The position numbers and the translations under genes are program-made. The notes beneath the pieces were generated by a model. It saw nothing but the letters and a program-made list of their open reading frames with translations. It was not told where the DNA came from and did not search any database. From Leptotrichia sp. oral taxon 223 (GTDB taxonomy: Bacteria > Fusobacteriota > Fusobacteriia > Fusobacteriales > Leptotrichiaceae), in NCBI RefSeq assembly GCF_013394795.1, contig NZ_JABXYU010000001.1, forward strand, positions 806,001-870,000: a DNA stretch of 64,000 nucleotides, read 5' to 3'. Positions 9,210 to 18,621 of this stretch are shown in pieces. Positions within the stretch are counted from its first letter, which is position 1, and every line of letters begins with the position of its first letter.

Positions 9210-10072
9210 TGGCTAAAATAGGTTGGATAGGATTAGAACAAATGAAAACTCCTATGGTAAAAATTTATTAGAAGGTTCTGTTGATGTGACAGTTTACAAT
9301 AGAAGTTTTGATAAAACTTTACTACTTGTAGAAAAAGGAGCTAAAAACACAAAAAATGTGGAAGAAATTTTTGAACAAAATGACATTATATTCTTTATGA
9401 TTTCAAATTACAGTGCGACATTAGAAATTTTAAATGAAAATGTTTTATCAAAAATAAAGGGTAAAAAAATAGTAAATATGAGTACAATTTCACCTACTGA
9501 AAAGTAAAGCTGTAGGAAAACTTGTTATTGAAAATAATGGAAAATATATTGAAGCACCAGTATCTGGATCAGTAGGAGCTGCTACTGCTGGAGTTCTATT
9601 AATATTAGTTGGAGGAAATGAAGCTGATACCAAAGATTTATATTCAATTTTTGATATTTTAGGAAGTAAAACATATTATTTTGGAGAATTAGGAAAAGCA
9701 ACTGGAGCAAAATTAGTATTAAATTCTTTACTTGGAATATTTGGAGAAGCTTATAGTGAAGTGTTATTATTAGCACAAAATTTTGGAATAGATACAGAAA
9801 CTATTGTAAATGCTATTTCAGATTCTAGAATGAGTTCACCACTATTTCAAGAAAAAAAAGATATGCTTACAAACAGAGAATATCCTGCGGCATTTATGTT
9901 AAAACATATGACAAAAGACTTAAAATTATCAAATGAAGAAATTGAAAATAGAAAATTATCATTACCGTTAATTGAAGATACAACTAAAAATTATTCAGAA
10001 GCTTTAGAACAAGGGTATGGAGAACAAGATATGGCGGCTATTTTTGAAATTTTGAATAAGAAAAATGATTAA
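9209..10072 (+). pseudogene. Decayed beta-hydroxyacid (3-hydroxyisobutyrate-type) dehydrogenase
   Basis: Joining three frames gives a nearly complete NAD(P)-dependent beta-hydroxyacid dehydrogenase: MAKIGWIGLEQMKTPMV at the start, MISNYSATLEILNENVL, the catalytic-domain EAPVSGSVGAATAGVLLILV, then GKATGAKLVLNSLLGIFGEA with the catalytic lysine region, and an Asp/Glu-rich end. Two single-base changes in A-runs break it: one A too few near 9260-9264 and one too many near 9500-9503. The dinucleotide-binding pattern GLGxMG is altered to GLEQMK, so two key glycines are lost as well, which points to true decay and not only sequencing error. It is flanked by a 43-base direct repeat derived from cbiT. 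Confidence 0.85.
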
Positions 10073-10334
10073 TTAAAAGATAGGAAATCGTAAAATTATT
10101 AAAAATAAAACTTTTTCTTTTATTATCAATTTTTTATATTTACTTTAAAGGCTGATTCTATATTTATTAGAACAAACTGAAAATGTAATATTAAAAGGTA
10201 ATTCAATTATGAATAAAGGTGTAATTGAGTTTAAAAAAGATTAAAAACTGTAACTTTTAAGACAAACAGTATAACAATGGCAGAAAATCCGATTTATGTG
10301 ATTACTGGAAATAAATAATAAAAATAATAATTTT
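10073..10334. other. Non-coding stretch with a relic of a cbiT-like 3' end
   Basis: No intact gene. The segment includes broken frames reading ENVILKGNSIMNKGVIEFKK and then TFKTNSITMAENPIYVITGN, the last part being the duplicated cbiT tail. The first phrase is unlike CbiT and its origin is not clear. Confidence 0.5.
10277..10319 (+). repeat. Direct repeat, right copy (orphan cbiT 3' end)
   Basis: Second copy of the cbiT tail, encoding MAENPIYVITGNK and a TAA stop, without the rest of the gene. See the left copy at 8927-8969. Confidence 0.85.
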
Positions 10335-10380
10335 AAATTTGTGTAAAACTCTAAAATTTAGAGAATTACACAAATTTTTT
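10335..10380. terminator. Strong bidirectional terminator hairpin
   Basis: AATTTGTGTAA pairs with TTACACAAATT, enclosing CTCTAAA/TTTAGAG, with a T-run to the right and A-rich sequence to the left. It sits between the converging cbiT/pseudogene region and the secreted protein at 10393. Confidence 0.75.
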
Positions 10381-10392
10381 ATACTTTTCGTA

Positions 10393-11019
10393 TTATTTAA
10401 CTTTATATACCTTACCAAAAGACATTCCAACACCTTGATTTGAAATATCCCATCCATTCTTAGTTTTGCTTAACATAATAAAACCTGATTTTCTTTTATA
10501 TGTTTTAATTTTTGTAATTTCAGTATGAGCCACATCTGCCGTAATTGAAAAAACATCTTTTAAGTACAATTGTTCCTGCATTTTTGATGAAGATTTCTTA
10601 GAAATTTCACTTATATTAAATCCATATTTTTGTTTAAACTTAGATCCAATAGTTTTAATAATAGTATTATAGTCTTTTTCAGAAAGATTTTTTACATTTG
10701 ATTCATAGGAAACAGCTGCAACTGTATTAGAGCGATATTCAATTTTTGTAATCATAAAAGAAGCATCTTTAAATTGCTCTTCCATTAAAATTCGCATTAC
10801 TTTAACTTCGTTTGGCGAAGAAAAGCCTAAAAACGCCACAACATCTTCATCTGTAACTTGAAACAAATTTTCCACACTCAATAACTTCTCAATCTGAGCA
10901 TTATTTTTTTGCAATTCAACTTCACTAAGACTAACTTTATCACTACGAAAAACAGGATAACTGAATAAAAACGAAGAGATAACAAAAGTCAAAATAAGCA
11001 TTAATAATTTATTTTTCAT
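10393..11019 (-). CDS. Secreted protein of unknown function
   Basis: About 208 residues from the ATG at 11019: MKNKLLMLILTFVISSFLFS is a clear signal peptide, without a lipobox cysteine. A GTG four codons earlier is possible, but the GTGGGA there looks more like the ribosome site. The mature part is a mixed alpha/beta chain (FQVTDEDVVAFLGFSSPNEV, KQKYGFNISEISKKSS, FIMLSKTKNGWDISNQGVG) with no catalytic motif I recognise. It has its own promoter (TATAAT at 11064-11069) and a terminator. Probably a periplasmic or surface-associated protein; nothing in the neighbourhood suggests its role. Confidence 0.75.
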   Translation of the reverse strand: MKNKLLMLILTFVISSFLFSYPVFRSDKVSLSEVELQKNNAQIEKLLSVENLFQVTDEDVVAFLGFSSPNEVKVMRILMEEQFKDASFMITKIEYRSNTVAAVSYESNVKNLSEKDYNTIIKTIGSKFKQKYGFNISEISKKSSSKMQEQLYLKDVFSITADVAHTEITKIKTYKRKSGFIMLSKTKNGWDISNQGVGMSFGKVYKVK

Positions 11020-11063
11020 AAAATTTCCCACTTTCTATTATTTAATAATATATAATTATGTTA

Positions 11064-11091
11064 ATTATAGCACATTATTTTTGAAAAACAA
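11064..11091 (-). promoter_or_regulatory. Promoter for the secreted protein gene
   Basis: Minus strand: TTGTTT (11086-11091), 16-base spacer, TATAAT (11064-11069), 45 bases before the start codon. Confidence 0.6.
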
Positions 11092-11150
11092 TCTGAAAAT
11101 ATTATAGAAAATTTAAAAAATAATCAAATTGTTTAATTAACCAAAAAAGA

Positions 11151-11200
11151 AAAAACCACCTACAATGACAATCACTAAATCTTGTTGAAAGGTGGTTTTC
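11151..11200 (-). terminator. Terminator after the Nramp-like gene
   Basis: AAACCACC (11153-11160) pairs with GGTGGTTT (11191-11198); on the minus strand the stem is followed by a T-run. Confidence 0.75.
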
Positions 11201-11223
11201 TTTATAAAATTAAAATAACGATA

Positions 11224-12498
11224 TTATTTCAAAATCCCAGATAAATAAACAAGGAAAAATATTGTAAACCCTGTTAAATATACAATTCCTGCCACTGATA
11301 AGAACCACAGCCAGACAGGTAATCTGTTGTTATCTTTAACAAGTGAGAAGTTAAGATACGAGTATACAGGAGCTGAAACAAATGAGAATATCATTGCAAA
11401 ATTCATCATTTTTGCCACGTTTCCAGTAAAAAAGAATACTATAATCATTGCCACAGCCACTGTTAACGTCATCCATATATTAAAATGTGATGTTTTAACT
11501 TCCTCTTGTTTCATAATTAATCTAAGACATTCTGCATTGGCACGTGAATAACCGTCTACAACTGTGATTGTCGTACCAAAGATACACATAAATGCTATAA
11601 ATGCAATAAGAAGTCCTGACCAGCTTCCGATAACGCTTGAGTACATTTGAATAAACTGGGCAATGTAAGCTGCACTTGCCCCTTTAATCGCTGTTCCTGT
11701 TCCATATTGAATCAATGCCCCGAGTGCCAAGAATACAAAAGCTAATATTGTCGTAACAAAATAACCTACGTTAAAGTCAAGCATTGCAATTTTACGTGGC
11801 ACTTTCATTTCCTGACGCTTTTTAACTGTCCACATCGAATTAATTGCCGAAATTTCAATTGGTGCAGGCATCCATCCCATTAACGATACTATAAACGGCA
11901 GTGCTGTCAGTTTCCAAGGAGATTGGACAACAAAACCAGGTGCCATAGGATGTTGTTTAAATAATGCAATAATAACTGCGACAATTGTTGCAACTGTCAA
12001 TGAAATAACGATAAATTTTGAAGAACTGTCCAACAGTTTATAACCTCCAAATACCAGCATTGCAAGTGAACCTACAAGAACAATTGTAGTAAGCATGTTA
12101 ATCATTGAAGCCATCGCCGCTGGAGTAAGGTTGCTTAAAAATGTCAATTTTAAGATATTTGCCAAAATTGCCGCTGTCAGAATACCAATTGCCGCTACGT
12201 TAATAACTGCAGAAAATATATTCATAATAAAGAATACCCAAAGATAGATTTTCCCTTTTTCTTCATATCCTTCAATTAATGAATGTTTACGTTCCAACGT
12301 ATATTGTGTCCCGAAACGGAAAAATGGATATTTAAAAATATTAACTAAAATAACAATAATTGCCAATTGCCACCCATATAATGCACCCGCTTGCGTAGAT
12401 GCCACAATATGAGAACCTCCAATAGCTGCCGACGCCATAAGAATACCAGGTCCGAAGGCTTTAAACTTGTGATACCAGTTTGAGTAAGTAGTTGCCAT
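11224..12498 (-). CDS. Nramp-fold transporter lacking the DPGN metal-binding motif
   Basis: About 424 residues with eleven or so membrane helices and the general Nramp layout. The start at 12498 follows AAGGAAGG; a longer frame from 12531 has no such site. In helix 1, canonical Nramp proteins read xxDPGNFATxxQAGA; here it is AAIGGSHIVASTQAGA, so Asp and Asn of the metal site are replaced by Gly and His (residues 27-30). In helix 6 the MPH motif is MPA (MGWMPAPIEISA). This makes classic Mn/Fe transport doubtful. It may belong to one of the divergent Nramp-related groups with other substrates. A palindrome between promoter and start suggests regulation. Confidence 0.8.
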   Translation of the reverse strand: MATTYSNWYHKFKAFGPGILMASAAIGGSHIVASTQAGALYGWQLAIIVILVNIFKYPFFRFGTQYTLERKHSLIEGYEEKGKIYLWVFFIMNIFSAVINVAAIGILTAAILANILKLTFLSNLTPAAMASMINMLTTIVLVGSLAMLVFGGYKLLDSSSKFIVISLTVATIVAVIIALFKQHPMAPGFVVQSPWKLTALPFIVSLMGWMPAPIEISAINSMWTVKKRQEMKVPRKIAMLDFNVGYFVTTILAFVFLALGALIQYGTGTAIKGASAAYIAQFIQMYSSVIGSWSGLLIAFIAFMCIFGTTITVVDGYSRANAECLRLIMKQEEVKTSHFNIWMTLTVAVAMIIVFFFTGNVAKMMNFAMIFSFVSAPVYSYLNFSLVKDNNRLPVWLWFLSVAGIVYLTGFTIFFLVYLSGILK

Positions 12499-12546
12499 AA
12501 AAATACCTTCCTTTTCTCTTAATCTTTCCAAAAATTATAATAAATC

Positions 12547-12561
12547 ATTTGATTATCAAAT
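12547..12561. promoter_or_regulatory. Palindromic operator candidate before the Nramp-like gene
   Basis: ATTTGATTATCAAAT is a perfect palindrome around one central base, lying 19 bases downstream of the -10 box and about 50 bases upstream of the start codon, a usual place for a repressor site. Confidence 0.5.
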
Positions 12562-12579
12562 TTTTGAAATTATAAAGGT

Positions 12580-12607
12580 ATTATAACACTTTGTACTGGA
12601 TATTCAA
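12580..12607 (-). promoter_or_regulatory. Promoter for the Nramp-like gene
   Basis: Minus strand: TTGAAT (12602-12607), 16-base spacer, TATAAT (12580-12585). Confidence 0.65.
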
Positions 12608-12666
12608 AATTTTTTAGTGTTTTTATTTATATTTTTAATTTTTATTCTATTATTTTTAAAATAATT

Positions 12667-13479
12667 TTATCCTAATTTAAATACTTCATCTTCAAAATGC
12701 CGAATCATTTCCCCATCAAAAAATTTTGACATTTCCTGTTCCATCATATCAACAAACAAATATTCACTTTCAAAGTGTCCCACATCAACCAGAATCCGTC
12801 CATCTTCCAAAGCGTCCAAAGCCTCATGGTATCTCAAGTCTCCTGTCAAAAACACATCAATTTTATCAGCAATATCATACATAAACGAACTTCCACCACC
12901 TGTAACAAGTCCAATTTTTCGTACATATGCATCTTTATTCCCAACATACCTTACATAGCTTATTCCAAGTGAATCCTTTATTCTTTCAAGCAAATCTTCG
13001 AGTTTCATTTCTTCATTCAATATTTTGATTCTGGCAAGTCCACCATGTACACGCTCCATTTTGTTTTTTATTGAGTTATAATCATCAAATTTGCATTCAT
13101 TAAAAATTACTTTTTCCCCATCCAGATTCAATTTATCCATTATAAAGTCATTTAATCCATTAATTGCGAAATCTGAATTTGTATGAATCGAATAAACTGC
13201 TATTTTATTCTCAATTAATTTTAAAAGTTTCCTTCCATGTGCGGTTTCATTTGTAATTCGTTTCAATCCTGAAAAAATTACCGGATGATGTGAGATTATT
13301 AAGTCAACATTTTTGTCTATCGCCTTTTGTACAGCCTTTTGCGTAACATCCAGACAAAACAGCACTTTATTCACTTCCTTTGTGTTATCTCCTATTAAAA
13401 GTCCCACATTATCCCAATCCTCTGCAATTTTTGGACTGAAAATTGTCTGTAATTCTCCCATTATTTCCCATAGTTTCAT
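12667..13479 (-). CDS. Nif3-like dinuclear metal centre protein (YbgI/YqfO family)
   Basis: About 270 residues. Metal ligands of the Nif3 family are visible: DLIISHHPVIFSGLKRI with a His pair, YSIHTNSDFAINGLNDFI, and near the end VDVGHFESEYLFVDMM. Members form hexamers with a two-metal site; the family has been annotated as GTP cyclohydrolase 1 type 2 without firm proof. Start chosen at 13479 after AAAGGAAGAG. The short form without the inserted PII-like domain is present. It sits 26 bases after the sigma-like gene in what looks like one transcription unit with rpoD and dnaG, an arrangement also seen in Firmicutes where a Nif3 gene follows the sigma operon. Confidence 0.88.
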   Translation of the reverse strand: MKLWEIMGELQTIFSPKIAEDWDNVGLLIGDNTKEVNKVLFCLDVTQKAVQKAIDKNVDLIISHHPVIFSGLKRITNETAHGRKLLKLIENKIAVYSIHTNSDFAINGLNDFIMDKLNLDGEKVIFNECKFDDYNSIKNKMERVHGGLARIKILNEEMKLEDLLERIKDSLGISYVRYVGNKDAYVRKIGLVTGGGSSFMYDIADKIDVFLTGDLRYHEALDALEDGRILVDVGHFESEYLFVDMMEQEMSKFFDGEMIRHFEDEVFKLG

Positions 13480-13505
13480 AATTTCTCTTCCTTTCATAAA
13501 TTTAG

Positions 13506-14456
13506 TTAATTTATTGTATAATCTGCATCTTCGCTATTTTCCACAAACTCATTTCTCATCAAGTCAATTGACAGCTTATTAAGCGCCTTTTCCTTTAAAA
13601 TATTTACATTGTGGCTTGAAATATTTAAAGATTTTGCTATTTCCTTTTCTGTATAAACCTTATCATCCAGTCCATAAGTCATAACTAAAATCTGCTCATC
13701 CAGATAATTCAGTTTCTTTGGAATATTTTCTAAAATATACATTTGTGTAATTTTATCAGCCTTTTCCAATATCTGCGAATTTCCAATCAGTTCCTCCGGC
13801 TCCACCTCGTCAAACAGTTTTTCAAGCTGTTCGATGTATTCTGTTGAAACATTCATCTGCTTGCTAATTTCATCCATTGAAAATCCCATGCTTTTATCGA
13901 CTTTTACTTTCAAATATAAAATATACGATAATTCAGATGACTTAATGTCTTTCAAAAGTTCCTTCTGAAATTCCAAAATATACTTTACAGCAAAATTTTT
14001 TACAAAAAATTCAGGCTCCTTTGTAATTTTCATAATTTCATTGTAATATTTCAAGCCCGACATAATTCCAAGTGTAGCTTCCTGAACTGTATCCAGAAAT
14101 GAAAATCCGTATTTTGAATAAAGCAGGCTTTCTTTTACTGCGATTTTTAAGTATTTATCAATTAATTCTTCCTTTTCTTTCTCATTTTCACTTTTTTTCT
14201 TAAGTTCCTCATATTTTTCCTTTATATTTTCCAAATATAATTTTATTGTATCTTTTTCTTCAATAAATATATTTTCATCCTCCAGAACTATAAAATCACT
14301 TCCGTCAGTTGAAGTCCTAACTTCTGGAATATTTTCCAAATGAACAAATTTTAAAAACTCAAAAAATTCATCATCATTCATCGTATGATTTTCTATAATT
14401 TTTTCAAAGCTGAAACTTCCTTTTTTTCTAATGTCTTCAAAAATATTTTTTAGCAT
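13506..14456 (-). CDS. Divergent sigma-70-like protein adjacent to rpoD
   Basis: 316 residues that align by eye along their length with the neighbouring RpoD. Region 1.2-like: TIKLYLENI. Region 2-like: LKIAVKESLLYSKYGFSFLD then TVQEATLGIMSGLKYY, matching Rpo[21 protein letters not shown]. Region 3-like: GFSMDEISKQMNVSTEYIEQ. Region 4-like: LDEQILVMTYGLDD then TEKEIAKSLNISSHNVNIL, matching the RpoD helix-turn-helix. The -10 recognition helix ([13 protein letters not shown] in RpoD) has become PEFFVKNFAVKYIL, without the tryptophans and key arginine. AGGGGAGA precedes the ATG and rpoD ends 50 bases upstream. Likely a diverged tandem duplicate: an alternative sigma, or a protein that binds polymerase without opening promoters. 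Confidence 0.7.
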   Translation of the reverse strand: MLKNIFEDIRKKGSFSFEKIIENHTMNDDEFFEFLKFVHLENIPEVRTSTDGSDFIVLEDENIFIEEKDTIKLYLENIKEKYEELKKKSENEKEKEELIDKYLKIAVKESLLYSKYGFSFLDTVQEATLGIMSGLKYYNEIMKITKEPEFFVKNFAVKYILEFQKELLKDIKSSELSYILYLKVKVDKSMGFSMDEISKQMNVSTEYIEQLEKLFDEVEPEELIGNSQILEKADKITQMYILENIPKKLNYLDEQILVMTYGLDDKVYTEKEIAKSLNISSHNVNILKEKALNKLSIDLMRNEFVENSEDADYTIN

Positions 14457-14506
14457 TTCTCTTTCTCCCCTTAGTTTTAATATCTAAAAAGAGCTAAATA
14501 ATATCT

Positions 14507-15685
14507 TTAGCTCCTGTAATCTTCCAATTTTTTTCTTCTGCTCGGATGTCTTAATTTTCTTAACGCTTTTACCTCAATCTGTCTGATTCGCTCTCTTGTA
14601 ACATTGAATATTTTTCCAACTTCCTCCAGTGTTTTTTGAGAACCGTCATCCAACCCATATCTATATCTGAGTACCATTTCCTCACGCTCATTTAATGTTT
14701 TTAGAACTTCGTCAAGCTGTTCCTTTAACAGAACCCTTGTTGTTGCATCATAAGGATTTGCAAATTTGTCATCTTCCACAAAATCTCCAAGTTCGCTGTC
14801 TTCTTCACTTCCAACGGGCGTTTCAAGCGAAATTGGATCCTGATTCATTTCAAGGATGCTTTTTACCTTTTCCACTGGCAATTCTAACTTTTCGGCTAAT
14901 TCCTCCGCTGTCGGCTCTTTTCCAGTTTCCTGTAAAATAATACGGCTTTCCTTTTTGATTTTGTTAATTGTTTCAATCATATGAACAGGTATTCTTATTG
15001 TTCTTCCCTGATCTGCAATCGCACGTGTTATTGCCTGTCTAATCCACCAAGTTGCATAAGTGGAAAATTTAAACCCTTTTTCATATTCAAATTTTTCTAC
15101 GGCTTTCATAAGCCCCATATTTCCCTCCTGAATCAAATCGAGCATTTTTAAGCCACGATTTGTATGCTTTTTAGCGATACTTACAACAAGTCTTAAATTT
15201 GACTCGATTAATTTCTGTTTCGCTTCCTCTTCTCCGTTTAAAACCCTTTGAGCATAGTCAATTTCCTCTTCATAGCTAAGCAATGGAATTTGTCCGATTT
15301 CACGCAGGTACATTTTTATTGGTTCGTCCACATCCATACTTTCCGCCATTTTCAATAGATCTGTCTGTAATAATTTATCCACTTCCGAATCGTCGATTTC
15401 ATTCTCTACAAATTCATCATGGGAATCTTCAAAATCTGATATTTCCATCTTTTCAATGTCCGCTAAAGAATCAGGAACTTTCAGCAAGTCCTCTTTTTCT
15501 TTTTTCGTATTTACAATTTGAACACCGTCATCAGTCAGTTTTTTTATTAATTGATCAATTTTTTCAGTTGAAAATCCAATAGATAAAACAGAATTTATTT
15601 CTTCGTAACTTACAACTTTTTGCTCTCGTGCCTGTTTTATAAAATTTGCGAGACTATTTTTTAAATTTTGTTTTTTATCAGACAT
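14507..15685 (-). CDS. rpoD: Primary sigma factor RpoD (SigA)
   Basis: 392 residues, close to Firmicute SigA in length and without the large E. coli insertion. Region 1.1 (about 1-70, [19 protein letters not shown]), region 1.2 ([20 protein letters not shown]), region 2 ([20 protein letters not shown], then [20 protein letters not shown]), region 3 and region 4 ([39 protein letters not shown]) are complete. It directs core polymerase to TTGACA/TATAAT promoters, matching those seen in this window. The ATG lies inside the end of dnaG (8-base overlap) after GGAGACCGGGTT, so the two are translationally linked, the usual dnaG-rpoD arrangement. The divergent sigma-like gene follows. Confidence 0.97.
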   Translation of the reverse strand: MSDKKQNLKNSLANFIKQAREQKVVSYEEINSVLSIGFSTEKIDQLIKKLTDDGVQIVNTKKEKEDLLKVPDSLADIEKMEISDFEDSHDEFVENEIDDSEVDKLLQTDLLKMAESMDVDEPIKMYLREIGQIPLLSYEEEIDYAQRVLNGEEEAKQKLIESNLRLVVSIAKKHTNRGLKMLDLIQEGNMGLMKAVEKFEYEKGFKFSTYATWWIRQAITRAIADQGRTIRIPVHMIETINKIKKESRIILQETGKEPTAEELAEKLELPVEKVKSILEMNQDPISLETPVGSEEDSELGDFVEDDKFANPYDATTRVLLKEQLDEVLKTLNEREEMVLRYRYGLDDGSQKTLEEVGKIFNVTRERIRQIEVKALRKLRHPSRRKKLEDYRS

Positions 15686-17501
15686 AACCCGGTCTCCTTA
15701 TCAATATAAATTCATCATATAATTTTTCAATTTCATCAATTTTACTAATATTTTCTAACTTTGTTAATATCCTTTTCAATTTAAATTTCCTTATTTTATC
15801 ATTCTTTTCATCACTTTTTCTTCTCTCATCATCTATTTCACGTTTAAGCCATCCAGAATAAACCGCCTTGAAGTAGCTTTCCTCATCTTTAATGCCGTTA
15901 TCCCCTCGTAATTTCAGCTTCGTAATAATTTCCCTGCTTTCCTCAGAAATATCTGTTTTATCAAGCTGCATTATGTCAAAATTTATTACCGTTAATTTTT
16001 CTACAAGTTCATTAAATATTGGATAACTAAACTTTTTGTTTAGCAATTCCTCGCACTTTTCCCTTTCAGAATTGTAAAATTCCAAAATATAAGTGAGCGT
16101 CTGTTCTTCCAGCTCGATATTTAAGTCTTTTTTTTCCTTTTTACATTGAACTTTCCAGTTTTCATAGCTTATTCTTTTTTTTCGCTTTAAAACTTCTTTC
16201 GATAAATCCTTCAACTCTTCCTTTACAATAAATTCATTAATATTAAAATTAGTTGCCAATTTTTGTAAATAGAGATTTTTAGTAAGATTGTTTGTAACGT
16301 TGGAAAAAAACGGTTTTAACCTTTCTATAAATTTTCTCTCTCCGCTTATATCTTCCAGATTCAAATCCTTTGAAGCCTCTCTAGTCAAAAAATCAAACAC
16401 TTCCTCTGATTTTTTTACAACTTCTATAAACGCCTTTTTCCCATTTTTTCTCAAAAATTCGTCAGGATCTTTTTCTGCGCCATCCATAACAAGGCATTTT
16501 ACATCAAAATCATATTTTTTCAAAATATAACTTGCCTTTATTACCGCATTTTTCCCAGCCTCGTCATTATCATATGAAATTAATATCTTATCTGTATATT
16601 TTTTCAAAAGCTGAGCCTGTTCCTCGGTAAATGCCGTTCCAAGACTTGCCACCGCATTTTCAAAGCCATTCTTCTGTGCCGTCAATACATCCAAGTAACC
16701 TTCCATTAACATTGCAAAGCCCTTTTTCCTAACATTTTCCCCTTGATACTTTATTCCAAAAAGTTCATTTCCTTTTTTAAAAATAGGCGAGTCTGGTGAA
16801 TTAAGATATTTTGGCAAATTGGTATTCTTCTCAATTATACGCCCTCCAAATGCCACTATTTTACCTTCAATATTATAAATCGGAAAAATTATCCTGTTTC
16901 TAAAGCTGTCATAAATTTCTCCATTTTCATTTCTTTTAGCAAGTCCCAGCTTTATTATTTTTTCTTCTGGAAAGTTTTCTTCTACCAAATACTGAAATAA
17001 TCCATCTCGTACGTTAGAAGCAAATCCAATTTTAAATTTTTTCATATTTTCTAAAGAAAAATCCCGATTTTTCATATATTCTAATGCTTCGTTATATTTT
17101 TCCACATTATTTTCAAAAAAAATTTGAGCTTTGTTCATTATTTCAAAATATTCTTTGTTTTCGGCTTGTTTCTCATTTATTTTCTGATTAATCAGCTGAA
17201 ACTTTTCATTTTTCTTTAACGGAATATTATATTTTCGTGATAATTCTTCCACTGCTTGAATAAATCCAATGTCGTTAATTTTCATATAAAATGAAATTAC
17301 ATTTCCGCCAATCTGTGTACTAAAGTCTTTAAAAATATTTTTCACTGGACTGACTGTAAAGGATGGGGTTTTTTCATCTTTAAAAGGAGATAATCCTTTA
17401 TAATCTGAACCTGCCTTTTTTAAATTTACATATTCTCCAATCACTTGCACAATATCCAGATTATCAATTAATTTTTGTATCTCTTTTTCATCATAAATCA
17501 T
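15678..17501 (-). CDS. dnaG: DNA primase DnaG, zinc ligands absent
   Basis: 607 residues. Primase makes RNA primers for replication with the DnaB helicase. The N-terminal CHC2-type domain is present ([19 protein letters not shown], then [18 protein letters not shown]), but the four zinc ligands (Cys, His, Cys, Cys) are Ser38, Lys41, Asp59 and Thr62. The rest is intact: the core with [20 protein letters not shown], the Toprim motifs [20 protein letters not shown] and [13 protein letters not shown] with [13 protein letters not shown], and a long helical C-terminus for helicase contact. GGAGG precedes the ATG. The domain has kept its fold residues, so it probably works without zinc. Confidence 0.95.
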   Translation of the reverse strand: MIYDEKEIQKLIDNLDIVQVIGEYVNLKKAGSDYKGLSPFKDEKTPSFTVSPVKNIFKDFSTQIGGNVISFYMKINDIGFIQAVEELSRKYNIPLKKNEKFQLINQKINEKQAENKEYFEIMNKAQIFFENNVEKYNEALEYMKNRDFSLENMKKFKIGFASNVRDGLFQYLVEENFPEEKIIKLGLAKRNENGEIYDSFRNRIIFPIYNIEGKIVAFGGRIIEKNTNLPKYLNSPDSPIFKKGNELFGIKYQGENVRKKGFAMLMEGYLDVLTAQKNGFENAVASLGTAFTEEQAQLLKKYTDKILISYDNDEAGKNAVIKASYILKKYDFDVKCLVMDGAEKDPDEFLRKNGKKAFIEVVKKSEEVFDFLTREASKDLNLEDISGERKFIERLKPFFSNVTNNLTKNLYLQKLATNFNINEFIVKEELKDLSKEVLKRKKRISYENWKVQCKKEKKDLNIELEEQTLTYILEFYNSEREKCEELLNKKFSYPIFNELVEKLTVINFDIMQLDKTDISEESREIITKLKLRGDNGIKDEESYFKAVYSGWLKREIDDERRKSDEKNDKIRKFKLKRILTKLENISKIDEIEKLYDEFILIRRPGYV

Positions 17502-17602
17502 TATTTTTTATTCCTCCATCAAAAAACAGTTCCATAAAAAATATTCACACTATTAGTATAATTTATTTTTCAAAATAGTCAATACTTTTTAAATAAAATT
17601 TT

Positions 17603-17800
17603 TTAATTTTCTTCATTATTTTCACGAATAACTTCCACTTCGTCGTCCATTATGTCCTTAAAAACTTCATCCATTATTTCTGATTTCTGTTTTCCTTTAG
17701 CAAATTCCTTTTTTGCAATTTTTCCCGAAATAATCGCAAGTTCATATTTATTAGGTATTTTAGTCAATAGCTCATCTATTGTTATTTTTTCTTTTTTCAT
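17603..17800 (-). CDS. rpoZ: RNA polymerase omega subunit
   Basis: 65 residues. The segment ITIDELLTKIPNKYELAIIS followed by GKIAKKEFAKG matches the conserved omega core (KIPNRYELVLIAAKRAR...). Omega helps fold and place the beta' subunit in polymerase. GAGGAGAA precedes the start. It follows gmk on the same strand, the usual gmk-rpoZ order. The acidic tail (DDEVEVIRENNEEN) is typical. Confidence 0.88.
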   Translation of the reverse strand: MKKEKITIDELLTKIPNKYELAIISGKIAKKEFAKGKQKSEIMDEVFKDIMDDEVEVIRENNEEN

Positions 17801-17914
17801 TTTTATAATTCTCCTCTTATATAGTAAAGCCGCTTTAAAATCAATCTTAAAAATTATAGCCGTTTTAATCGGACTCTAAGATTATTTGGGTATCAGTTAG
17901 ATTTTTAAAGGGAC

Positions 17915-18460
17915 TTAGGAATTAATAATATTTATCAGTTCTTTGCAAGACTGCTCAATATCGTTATTTATTATGGTATAGTCGTATTTTGGCTCATATT
18001 CCAGCTCCTTTGCCGCATTTTTTAAACGCAGCTGAATGACTTCCTCACTGTCAGTTTTTCTATTACGAAGCCTATTTTCCAGCGTTTCCATATCCTTTGT
18101 CCTAAAGAATACAAGAATAGCGTCTTTTTTCTTTTCCTTCACAATTAATGCACCTTGAACATCAATTTCCAGAATTACATTTAAGCCTTTATTTAAATTT
18201 CTTTCCACTACTTCCTTCAATGTTCCGTAATAATTACCATGGACGTTTGCATATTCATAAAATTCATCATTTCTTATTTTTTGTTCAAATATTTCCTTAG
18301 TTAAAAAAAAGTAGTCTTTTCTGTCGATTTCTCCGACTCTTGGCTGTCGAGTTGTAGCTGATATTGATAATGGGATATTCAGTCTATCCTTTACTAATTT
18401 TGTGACTGTTGATTTTCCTGAGCCTGATGGCCCTGAAACGATAATTAGTTTTCCTTTCAT
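17915..18460 (-). CDS. gmk: Guanylate kinase
   Basis: About 181 residues with the Walker A loop LIIVSGPSGSGKSTVTKLV, the GMP-binding stretch SISATTRQPRVGEIDRKDYF and the helix VILEIDVQGALIVKEKKKDA. It phosphorylates GMP to GDP. I set the start at 18460 after AAAGGTGG; an ATG-less extension of three codons is less likely. It lies between rpoC and rpoZ, so polymerase subunits and nucleotide supply may be co-regulated. Confidence 0.95.
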   Translation of the reverse strand: MKGKLIIVSGPSGSGKSTVTKLVKDRLNIPLSISATTRQPRVGEIDRKDYFFLTKEIFEQKIRNDEFYEYANVHGNYYGTLKEVVERNLNKGLNVILEIDVQGALIVKEKKKDAILVFFRTKDMETLENRLRNRKTDSEEVIQLRLKNAAKELEYEPKYDYTIINNDIEQSCKELINIINS

Positions 18461-18489
18461 TAAAACCACCTTTTACTTTTTTATATGAA

Positions 18490-18530
18490 TAAGGGAAATT
18501 CATATTCATAAATCTCCCTATTCACAATAT
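18490..18530 (-). terminator. Imperfect hairpin between rpoC and gmk
   Basis: GAATAAGGGA-type sequence at 18487-18496 pairs imperfectly with TCCCTATTC near 18515-18525. It may end or attenuate the rpoC transcript. Confidence 0.3.
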
Positions 18531-18621
18531 TTATAACGATAATTCATGCTGCCGGAATATTAAGCCGGACATTTATTTAATCCAAACATAATTTCTTATA
18601 TCAAGTTTAAGGCTGACTTGA

